Notes under the pieces: model-generated
Database searches by the model: none
The model's input: the letters and a program-made list of their open reading frames with translations, nothing else
What the model was told of the DNA's origin: nothing
Made by a program: the position numbers and the translations under genes
In this document: positions 41,319 to 49,600 of the stretch, piece after piece
Layout of the letters: every line of letters begins with the position of its first letter
Numbering within the stretch: the stretch's first letter is position 1
Source of the DNA: Bacillota bacterium
Lineage (GTDB): Bacteria; Bacillota; Clostridia; Acetivibrionales; DTU013
Assembly: GCA_023412915.1 (NCBI GenBank)
Contig: JAEZRE010000006.1
Location: 62,001 to 126,000, forward strand
Direction of reading: 5' to 3'
DNA length: 64,000 bases

Positions 41319-41942
41319 TTGAGAGGCATCAGCGAAACTAAGGTAATATCGAGAGTAAGAAAAAAGACAAACTATAAAAAATACATACTTCCCGTTCTTG
41401 TGATCCTTCTACTTCAGTTTATTGTGTTGGAAGGCTTGATCATTTTCAGCGGCGGTTCAGATCCTGAAACAAAAACCGATTATCTGATAATACTCGGCGC
41501 CGGACTCAGAGGCGAGGTGCCCAGTATATCGCTTGGGGAGAGGCTTGACGCCGGGGTAAAGTATCTTGAAAAATATCCAGATAGCGTAGTTGTAGTATCA
41601 GGCGGAAAAGGACGCGGCGAAACGATAACCGAGGCCGAGGCGATGAAAAAGTACCTTGTTTCCAAGGGCGTCGACGAAGGCAGGATACTTACCGAGAATA
41701 GAGCTTCAAGCACTATGGAAAACTTCAGGCTGAGCAGGGAGTTGATTGAAACCAGGGCGGGGAAACCTGTCCGGGATGTTACTTTCATTACAAATAGTTT
41801 TCATATCCTGAGGGCGAAGATGCTGGCTAAAAGGAACGGTCTCAATGCTCACGCCATTTCCGGAAAAACAGTACAAGTCGTCATACCTTCGTACTTTAGG
41901 GAATACTTTGCTTTGATCAAATCATTTGTAGTCGACTGGTAA
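41319..41942 (+). CDS. YdcF/SanA-family (DUF218) membrane protein
   Basis: The protein has 207 residues. One N-terminal membrane segment (YILPVLVILLLQFIVLEGLI) precedes a DUF218 domain with LIILGAGLRGEVPSISLGER, VVVVSGGKGRGETITEAEAM and TENRASSTMENFRLS. Family members include SanA, linked to envelope permeability in E. coli; the reaction is not defined. TTG at 41319 is the apparent start with GGGGGAG just before it. Confidence 0.85.
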   Translation: MRGISETKVISRVRKKTNYKKYILPVLVILLLQFIVLEGLIIFSGGSDPETKTDYLIILGAGLRGEVPSISLGERLDAGVKYLEKYPDSVVVVSGGKGRGETITEAEAMKKYLVSKGVDEGRILTENRASSTMENFRLSRELIETRAGKPVRDVTFITNSFHILRAKMLAKRNGLNAHAISGKTVQVVIPSYFREYFALIKSFVVDW

Positions 41943-42131
41943 TGAATAAATGATAAACCATGTTGCGGGAACTTTGTTCAAAGAGCATATTGCTCCGCTT
42001 TCTGTTGCGCTAAAACAAAAAAATTGCCTTAATAATAGCTCATCGATATGCTCTATTTCTTAAAACCATGCAATATGCAATATCAAGTGACCATGCTGAT
42101 AAAGCTTATAATTTCCTCAGTTTTTTATTTC

Positions 42132-42146
42132 TTAACAATTTGTTAA
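42132..42146. promoter_or_regulatory. Palindrome upstream of the HtrA gene
   Basis: TTAACAATTTGTTAA is a near-perfect 15-base palindrome 80 bases before the htrA start, in an AT-rich 280-base gap without other genes. A regulator site is possible but the binder is unknown. Confidence 0.35.
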
Positions 42147-42225
42147 AAAAGTTTTTTATATTTTGTAACAAAGTAAGGGTAATATCTTTATATAAACACA
42201 GATAACTCAGAAGGAGGTCATTGTT

Positions 42226-43524
42226 ATGTACGAATATAAAAATAGCAATTACGGCTGTAATAACAATTTACAGGAAAACAACCGCAAACCGTCCGGTAGG
42301 AAGCACAGGGTATTTGTTTACATAGCTCTTGTTCTTGTAACATCGATTATAAGCAGCGTTGCTGCCGGAAGCTTTATGTATGCCAAACTCACAGGAGACC
42401 TGAAGAGTATGACGTTAGCCAAGAACACAGCTGTTTCCGAAAACGTTTCGGACATGCAGGATGCTACGCGACAGGCTCCCGATCTGCAGGCGCCGGCCGC
42501 TGATGCGTCCGGGAGGGACGTCGTAACCGGTTCCGGAACATCCGACTTAAAGACCGCGGCGCTTGCTAAAGGTTCGGATGTCACAACGATCGCAAAGAAG
42601 GCAGGCCCGTCCATAGTTGGAATACGTATGACGGTATCGGGTAACAGGTCGAATTATTTGGGCGGCGATAACGGAATGGTAGGCGAAGGCTCGGGAATAA
42701 TCATCAGCAAAGACGGGTATATCATGACTAATTACCATGTCGTTTCATATGCAGACCCCAAGAGCGGAGCTAGCTCGAGAACGCTGCTTGAAGTTTTCCT
42801 CCCTGACGGAAGGGAGGCAAAGGCAACCTTCAAGGGCGGCGACAGCAAGACGGACCTGGCTGTTATAAAAGTGAATCTCAACAATCTTCAGGTTGCCGAA
42901 CTTGGCGATTCATCACAGCTTGAAGTCGGCGAACTTGCGGTCGCGATCGGAAACCCGCTTGGTATGGAATTTGCAGGCTCTGTTACTGTAGGCGTAGTAA
43001 GTGCGCTGAACAGATCGATCGAAATGGATGACAGGACGATGAGCCTGATACAGACTGACGCGGCTATAAACGAAGGTAACAGCGGAGGAGCTCTCCTCAA
43101 TTCACGGGGTCAGGTAATAGGCATCAATTCAGTCAAAATAGCCGCTTCCGGCGTCGAAGGGCTGGGCTTTGCAATACCGATAAACGACGCGAAACCGATA
43201 GTGGATCAGCTCAGAACCTATGGCAAAGTCAAAGGCAGACCGTTTATCGGAATTTCAGGAAGTGAAGTAACCAGTGCGTACTCAAGCTTTTACAAATTGC
43301 CTGTAGGCATTTATATAAATGATGTCACAGTCGGAAGCGGAGCCGCAAAGGCGGGCTTGCAGTCAGAAGACGTCATTACGGCCATAGATGGCAAGACTAT
43401 AAAAACGATGAGCGACCTCGACAAGGCAAAGGAAGCCTACAAACCTGGAGATTCGGCTGTTTTCACCGTGGTGAGGGACGGCGTCACATTGAAGTTGAAA
43501 GTAATGTTCGGAGAAGAGTCATAA
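42226..43524 (+). CDS. htrA: HtrA/DegP-type serine protease with PDZ domain
   Basis: The protein has 432 residues. One membrane segment (~29-52) anchors it. The S1C protease domain has the triad His in MTNYHVVSY, Asp in SKTDLAVIKV, and Ser in GNSGGALLNS. One PDZ domain (~335-430: FIGISGSEVTS, GSGAAKAGLQSEDVITAIDG) follows. It degrades misfolded proteins outside the membrane. AAGGAGGT is an ideal ribosome site before the ATG. Confidence 0.95.
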   Translation: MYEYKNSNYGCNNNLQENNRKPSGRKHRVFVYIALVLVTSIISSVAAGSFMYAKLTGDLKSMTLAKNTAVSENVSDMQDATRQAPDLQAPAADASGRDVVTGSGTSDLKTAALAKGSDVTTIAKKAGPSIVGIRMTVSGNRSNYLGGDNGMVGEGSGIIISKDGYIMTNYHVVSYADPKSGASSRTLLEVFLPDGREAKATFKGGDSKTDLAVIKVNLNNLQVAELGDSSQLEVGELAVAIGNPLGMEFAGSVTVGVVSALNRSIEMDDRTMSLIQTDAAINEGNSGGALLNSRGQVIGINSVKIAASGVEGLGFAIPINDAKPIVDQLRTYGKVKGRPFIGISGSEVTSAYSSFYKLPVGIYINDVTVGSGAAKAGLQSEDVITAIDGKTIKTMSDLDKAKEAYKPGDSAVFTVVRDGVTLKLKVMFGEES

Positions 43525-43563
43525 GCTATATGTTTTAAACATAAATCAAACAGTGAAAGCTTG

Positions 43564-43602
43564 CAGGCCGGGCTGAAATTTAACAAATTTCGGACCGGCC
43601 TG
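43564..43602 (+). terminator. Hairpin after htrA
   Basis: Arms CAGGCCGG (43564-43571) and CCGGCCTG (43595-43602) enclose a second stem GAAATTT/AAATTTC. The following TTCT is a poor T-run, so termination efficiency is uncertain. Confidence 0.6.
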
Positions 43603-43736
43603 TTCTGTAGTGTACGCGGCGTACGCGCGATCTTGACGCTTTACTTATCCCTTGGTAATTACATTTATTGTTGAAAATTATAAATAATTGTATTATCATG
43701 TTGTCGTATTAACAATAATTTTGGGGGGTAAATATA

Positions 43737-44126
43737 ATGACAAGTTCTTACGCAGATGGTCTTTTTGCTATTGGAGGGGCCATAATAATACTGTTGTGGA
43801 TCGTTTCCATTGCCGTCGGTATCGTTGAGTTAGTCAGCTATTGGCTACTCTTCACAAAAGCCGGCAAACCGGGCTGGGGATGCTTGATACCGTTTTACAA
43901 CACATATTTGATGCTTAAAATAGGCGGAAGGCCAGGTTGGTGGTTATTGCTGTTTTTTATTCCCGTTGTTGATATCGTTATAGCGATGATAATGCTCGCT
44001 TCCTTCCTGAAGGCATTTGGCAAGGGCGGAGTAGGGTCTTTCCTGCTGGCGTTATTCTTCAGCGCTTTCTACTTCCCGTATCTGGCATTTTCAAAAAATG
44101 TGCAATACGTGGGTATCGCTGAATAA
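43737..44126 (+). CDS. DUF5684 membrane protein
   Basis: The protein has 129 residues. Three or four membrane segments flank the DUF5684 core: LLFTKAGKPGWGCLIPFYNT, YLMLKIGGRPGWWLLLFFIP and FYFPYLAFSK. Function unknown. GGGGGG lies a few bases before the ATG. A terminator follows directly. Confidence 0.8.
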   Translation: MTSSYADGLFAIGGAIIILLWIVSIAVGIVELVSYWLLFTKAGKPGWGCLIPFYNTYLMLKIGGRPGWWLLLFFIPVVDIVIAMIMLASFLKAFGKGGVGSFLLALFFSAFYFPYLAFSKNVQYVGIAE

Positions 44127-44141
44127 ATATGATAGTAATAG

Positions 44142-44175
44142 AAAAGTGATAGCTCCTGGGCTATCACTTTTTTAT
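44142..44175. terminator. Bidirectional terminator
   Basis: AAAAGTGATAGC (44142-44153) pairs with GCTATCACTTTT (44160 onward), with A and T runs on both sides. It serves DUF5684 (+) and the MurA-like gene (-). Confidence 0.85.
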
Positions 44176-44200
44176 ATGTTATCAATCCAATATCCGTTTT

Positions 44201-45493
44201 TTATATCCGTACTTGACCGATATCCCTTTCATTTACTCCTTCGCCCGTTATCAAGGCTATATCGGCGCCCAGAAGCTTGAAGTCCCTTACAATATCCTCA
44301 TAGCCGCGTTCGATATGTTCCACGCCAGTTATCCTCGTAGTGCCCTCCGCGAGCAAACCGGCCAGTACAAGAGCGGTGCCGGCTCTGATATCGCCTGCAT
44401 GCACCCATGTGCCCGTAAGCTGCCTGTGACTGTTTATCCTGGCGATGCCGTTACTTACGGCTATATCTGCCCCCATCCTGTTGAGCTGCTCACAGTGGTT
44501 GAAGCGTTTGGGATAAATGCGGTCGGATATAGTGCTCCTGCCGTTGGCTTTTAACAGCAGTACCGTTACAGGCTGCTGGAAGTCGCTTTCAAACATCGGA
44601 TACTTACCGGTTCTGATGCGTGTTGCCTTGATTCTTCCGCCGCTATGCACCGTAACGCTGCTTTCGGTCTGTTCGAAGCAGAGGCCTATTTCCGTGAGCT
44701 TCGCCATACAGGGTTCAAGATGCTCGGGGATAGCTTCCTCGATAGTCAGCGTGCCCCCAGTGATACCTGCCGCTATGAGATAAGCACCTGTAATAAGCCT
44801 GTCGGGCGCCGCCGAGTGCGTACAGCCTCCGAGCTGCGGAACACCCTGGATACGTATCGTATCCGTGCCGGCTCCGAAAATGCGAGCGCCCATTTTGTTG
44901 AGCATTACGGCCGTATCAACGACTTCGGGGTCCCTTGCGGCATTGTAAAGCGTAGTTTTACCCTTTGCCAGTACGGCTGCAAGCATGACATTTATCGTTG
45001 CGCCGCATGACATGACGTCGAAAAATATCTCGGAACCATTCAGCGTTTCAGCTTCCACAGTATAATAATCATTGAACAGAGAAACCTTCGCGCCGAGGGC
45101 TTTAAGGCCTTTCAGATGCTGATCGATCGGTCTTGATACGAAATTGTCGCCTCCGGGATAGCCGATCATGACCTTATGGTGCCTGGCAAGCAGCGCACCA
45201 ACGAAATAATAGGCAGCGCGGAACGAAGAGGAGAGTTCCCGGTCTATTTCCGCAGTACCTATGTTTCGTGAATCTATTATGTAAGTTTGATCTTCCTTTT
45301 CTATTGAAGCCCCTATACTTCGCAGTATTTCGAAAACTACTTTTATATCGGAAATTTCAGGGATATTTGTCATATACACTGGTTCATCCGCCAGACAACA
45401 GGCTGCCAGCAGAGCAAGAGAGCTGTTTTTCGAACCGGGGGCCTTAATCTTACCATTCAGTGGTTTGGAGCTGTTTACTTCAAGCCATCTCAT
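44201..45493 (-). CDS. murA: UDP-GlcNAc 1-carboxyvinyltransferase (MurA) paralogue with Cys to Asp at the active site
   Basis: The protein has 430 residues. It aligns along MurA: GSKNSSLAL (Lys22-Asn23 equivalents), FRAAYYFVGALLAR (Arg91), YPGGDNFVSRPIDQHL, ESDFQQP (Asp305) and DIRAGTALVLAGL (Arg397). The loop normally reads PGGC; here the residue is Asp116 (GAC codon at 45148-45146). In other bacteria Cys-to-Asp keeps activity and gives fosfomycin resistance. It transfers enolpyruvate to UDP-GlcNAc in peptidoglycan synthesis. Many Clostridia have two MurA genes and this could be the second one. Confidence 0.85.
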   Translation of the reverse strand: MRWLEVNSSKPLNGKIKAPGSKNSSLALLAACCLADEPVYMTNIPEISDIKVVFEILRSIGASIEKEDQTYIIDSRNIGTAEIDRELSSSFRAAYYFVGALLARHHKVMIGYPGGDNFVSRPIDQHLKGLKALGAKVSLFNDYYTVEAETLNGSEIFFDVMSCGATINVMLAAVLAKGKTTLYNAARDPEVVDTAVMLNKMGARIFGAGTDTIRIQGVPQLGGCTHSAAPDRLITGAYLIAAGITGGTLTIEEAIPEHLEPCMAKLTEIGLCFEQTESSVTVHSGGRIKATRIRTGKYPMFESDFQQPVTVLLLKANGRSTISDRIYPKRFNHCEQLNRMGADIAVSNGIARINSHRQLTGTWVHAGDIRAGTALVLAGLLAEGTTRITGVEHIERGYEDIVRDFKLLGADIALITGEGVNERDIGQVRI

Positions 45494-45591
45494 TTGTTAT
45501 CCCGCTTTCTTGTTTCAGTATGGTTGCTAAGCTTATTATACCCGCATTTAGTAAAATTGTTCAATAATATTTTTATAAAGTTGCATTATTA

Positions 45592-46686
45592 TTAATTATT
45601 GTATTTGAAGAACATAGTAAAATAGCTTGTCGTATTGCCATAACCGCTGCCTGTAATATCCGAGGAATTGCTGTGCCCGGCTGTTTCAGGCCCTGCGGCG
45701 CCCGCCGCCCCCATTGCGCCGAGCAGCGTGATAATAGAGGGAGGGGAGTCCGTATTGTCATTGCTCATCCTGCTTATTGCCGTAATATCATTATTTTTGA
45801 TCGCCTTAAGCGTTATGTCATCCATTTTGTATGCCGTACCGGCGTCCAGATAGTGGGAAAAATCGACGGATGCGATGATGTCGATACTTCCGGGAGCCTC
45901 TGCTGAAATTTTACCGAGAAGCTTGCCCAGCTTGAGTGAATTGGCAGTGGAGTAATTCCCGTGCAGCAGTATCGGAACAATCCTGACGTCGGGCAGGTAA
46001 TACCTGATGTATGGGACCAGCGCGGATACCGCGTGGTCTTCCTGCATGACGCTGTCGTTCTCCGAAGCGTTGAGCTTGTCAACAAGCATTTTTACGATTT
46101 CGCCATTGGCGTCTAGCCTTCCGAACGGAGTCGCCCAGTCGGAGGAAGAGGTCTGCAGCCCGCCGAAACCTACGCGTTTGTGATTGGGACCGATGACGAC
46201 AATCGTTTTTGGAGGATCGTCTGATAACTTCCTGAAAAATCCCGCAATCAAATTGGCTGCCAGCAAGTGGTGGGGGGTGACGCCTCCGGCTATTCGGTTG
46301 CCGACTGCGGGTTTGTTTCCGCTAGTGTCCGCTTGATGCTTCGCAGCTTCTACCGAGGTCATGAATTCCTTCTCGACGTAATAATTGCAGCGGAGAGTGG
46401 GGTGTGAGGACATAGCCTCAGTGCCTCCGGCGTCTCCGGGGTCTCCGGGGTCTCCGGCGTCTTCGGTGCCTCCGGCGTCTCCAGCGCCTCCAGGGGCGGA
46501 GCCCGGGTTTTGAACCGTGGAACCGTCTTGCAGCCTGGTCTCCGGCATAATGAGCTGCTGAGACGTACAGCCTGTTATCGTCCAGAAAAGGCAAAGCAAG
46601 GCTGCAGCCGTTGCAATATGACTGCGGATACCCCGCTTTGCCTTCTTTTGCATTTTTTTTGTATCGCCGGTCCTATACGCTGTCAT
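45592..46686 (-). CDS. MEMO-family (AmmeMemoRadiSam protein B) lipoprotein
   Basis: The protein has 364 residues. A signal peptide with lipobox TITGC (~40) is followed by a Gly/Asp/Pro-rich repeat linker (~58-90) and a MEMO domain: IAGGVTPHHLLAANLIAGFF, IVVIGPNHKRVGFG, DWATPFGRLDANGE and SVDFSHYL. The His/Asp residues match the non-heme iron site of MEMO proteins. Unlike cytoplasmic MEMO proteins, this one is exported and lipid-anchored. The start overlaps the stop of the A2M gene as ATGA, so the two are coupled. Confidence 0.85.
   Translation of the reverse strand: MTAYRTGDTKKMQKKAKRGIRSHIATAAALLCLFWTITGCTSQQLIMPETRLQDGSTVQNPGSAPGGAGDAGGTEDAGDPGDPGDAGGTEAMSSHPTLRCNYYVEKEFMTSVEAAKHQADTSGNKPAVGNRIAGGVTPHHLLAANLIAGFFRKLSDDPPKTIVVIGPNHKRVGFGGLQTSSSDWATPFGRLDANGEIVKMLVDKLNASENDSVMQEDHAVSALVPYIRYYLPDVRIVPILLHGNYSTANSLKLGKLLGKISAEAPGSIDIIASVDFSHYLDAGTAYKMDDITLKAIKNNDITAISRMSNDNTDSPPSIITLLGAMGAAGAAGPETAGHSNSSDITGSGYGNTTSYFTMFFKYNN
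46423..46494 (-). repeat. Eight 9-base tandem repeats in the MEMO lipoprotein gene
   Basis: Units of the form GTCTCCGGG/GCCTCCGGC run without gaps from 46423. On the minus strand they encode three-residue units such as GDP, GDA and GGT, forming the linker after the lipobox. Confidence 0.85.
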
Positions 46687-49600
46687 TTCGTGATCCTTAT
46701 GTGCTTTCTTTCGGTGAATCCCGTTATTTTGCCATCGGTGTGGCGTATCGCCGCATTATCCGCCGTGTAGGCGCCGGGTGATACTGCCACCGCATAATAG
46801 GTTATGATGCCGCGAGAATTAATGAATTTGCTGTTTTTGTTGTAATAGTAGCCGAAAACGACCTTCTGTCCTGTCACCTCGTCCGGATACCACGTATGAC
46901 TGTCCGCATCCTCAACGAAGTCCGAACGGACATATCTGAAACCCGCCGGCAGAATGTCGGTGATCTCGTAGTACCCGTCGGGCGCGGCAGCTTCAAACTT
47001 CGGAGTTATAGTCACCTTGATCTTATCCGATTTGACGAAGGCATCTCCGGAAGCCGTACCATTTGCGGCAGAGTAAACGCGTTCCAGGGAAACAAGATTC
47101 CCGCCGGTCGCCCTGACCTCGCTTACGGGAGCGACATAAGAAGACGCGACCTGTATCCTGCCCACAACGTCGCCGAACTTTATATTGCCGAGCTTTTCGG
47201 GTGTCAGAACGAGCCGGTAACAGCCACCGTTTTTCAGCTCGACCTGTTTTTTCACACCCTCCAGTTCATAGCTGAAGCTGTTGTTCAGGCTTGCCTCTTT
47301 GATATAATTCGTGACAAAAACCATCTTTTCAAGGTTTACCAGCAGCTCAGAGGTGGAGTTCGAAGAAATATAGGTGAACAGCTTGAGCTTCTCGGGCGCA
47401 TTTACCCTAAGCGCAATAAGCGAACACAGGGACGTCAGGTCGATGCTTTTATCCCTTGTGTCTGCATTGATCCAGGCCATAGTTTCGGTTATGGTGGAGG
47501 TTTTCATGGCCTCGTTGTAAATATCGCAGGCTCCCTGGAAATCGCCTATTTCCGCCAACGCGTTGCCAAGTATAAGCTTGATTTCAGGCGTGAGGCCTTC
47601 TGAAGCCAGCAGCGACCTGATATCGAGCAGCACGGGTTTCTTCAGCGCAGCAAGCCCCCAATAGGCATAGGCTGCATCCTCCGGCACGGTGTCCTTGTTT
47701 CCGAGTAGCTTGTAAAAATATGCCGCAAGCGCCTCGCTGTCTATACCGTCCGCCGAGAGAGAGCAGAGCTTGGCGGACAACGCGGGATTGCTGCTGTCAT
47801 AGGTCAACAGCGCCAGGCCTCCGTCGTCTGTCTGGTATTGGCTTATGTCGAAGGCTTCGTCCGTATAGGTCTCTTCACCGAAATAATTCTTGAGCAGCTT
47901 TGCCCCGAGCCTTTCCGCAAGCTTCTGATCCAGTCTTCGGCCCCAGTTCCAGTATAGCGACTGCAGCCCGTCATAGAGCAGCGACGTATCTTCGCCGTAA
48001 AATACGAGAGATGTCAGGCCTTTTGCTCCGTTTGTCAGAACAGTGTCATCAGCCAGCGGTTTATAATCGACCCTGCAGGTTTCGAGCAGGCTGTCGGACA
48101 CCTTGAATTTGCGTTCGAGCGCGTCCTGCAGCTTCCCGCAGGAAGCCTTGATGGTGAGAGTGTATTCACCCGCACCCATCGCGCCAAGAGGGAGCATTGC
48201 CGGTTCATGCGCCGTACCGGAGGCGGTATAGGATTTCTTTGTACCGTCTGCGCGAACCAACTCCAGTTCATAATTGACCTTCCCGTTTTCAGGAAGCTCC
48301 GTACCAAAAGCATTCAGCTGTATGGAAGGATCATCCCCCGTAATGAAGTTGGTATTGAAGACCGTATCCAAAAAGAATGGAAGCTTGGCCGAAATGTTCA
48401 GCTTGCCGTTACCTGCCTTTAGATCTTCCGTAACAGCCTGATAGGTGATCCTCCAGGAGGTCAGGTTATCCGGCAGCTTAAAGGTCGCCATGGCCTTTCC
48501 GCTGCTGTCGGTGACAATGGAATGGAAAAGCGCGCTATCCTTGAAATCCTTCCGGACATATACATCGCCGCCTTCCCCCATCTCTGCCATCGGGGAATTC
48601 ATGCTGTCCGGAGGGGTGTATGAAAAATAGTCCGCGACGAGGCCCGAAGATATCGAAGGACCGTATAAGGAGGACAAAGTGTCTACATACTGCGGCGAAA
48701 GCGTAAAGAATGCCTCGTCGACTACGCTTACATTGACTTCGGAAGCGCAGGGGGCTCCCTTTGCGTCCTTCACATCGAAGGTCAGTTTAACCGTATCTCC
48801 CGGTCTGTAATATTCCTTATCCGCCTTGACGCTTATATCCAAGCTTTTTTCCGAGCTGTCATAACGGTATTCGCGGATACCCGCGTCGTAGACATTGGCG
48901 CCGTCGAAGCAGACAGCCTTTACGTACATATTTGGAATGAATTTTTTATCGAAACCGAAATTGTATACCGGCTCTCCGGACACCTTGTAATCGAGAATGC
49001 CGTTCTGCAGCCTGACAAAGAGATATTTCCTGCTGCTTCCGGTAAAAGGCTGCCTGTTTTTGTACTTCACCTCCACGGACACGGTATCGTCCTGCCTGAA
49101 GGCACGGTTGCTGTCATTGCCGCCGATACTGTAGGTGTTTTCGCCGTAACCGTCGTATGCGTACCAGTCCCAGCCGTATGCGTATGCCGTCTCGTGGATT
49201 ATCCTGTCCTCCGAATCACTGCCGAAAACTTCGAGGACATACTGCTTGTCTTTATCCGGTACAAAATCGATCGAGTACTTTCCGTTGACAGTTTTAATCG
49301 AATAATTCTGCACCAGGCTCTGCACTTCATAATACTCATAGGTATCACGTGTGACCTTGTTGATGAAATCATAGTAGCTTCCTGTCTTTTTGCTTTCGTA
49401 ATGTCTCTCATAAAGCTCCGCCGACAGGGGAATATCAACTGAAGCGCCCTTGTAATTCTTCTCGTCGTATATGTTGACGCCTTCTTCTTCAAGGCGTGAG
49501 AGGTCGATTTTATTCGTTTCAAAATTGAAAGAACATTTATCTTTGCCTGATTTCGGTTCTATTTTTATCATGGTATCCCTGGGGAAAACATATACATAAT

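Noticed and set aside
46896..47603. 235-residue frame opposite the alpha-2-macroglobulin gene
   Set aside because: It lies wholly antisense to a clear gene, with low-complexity composition and no domain.
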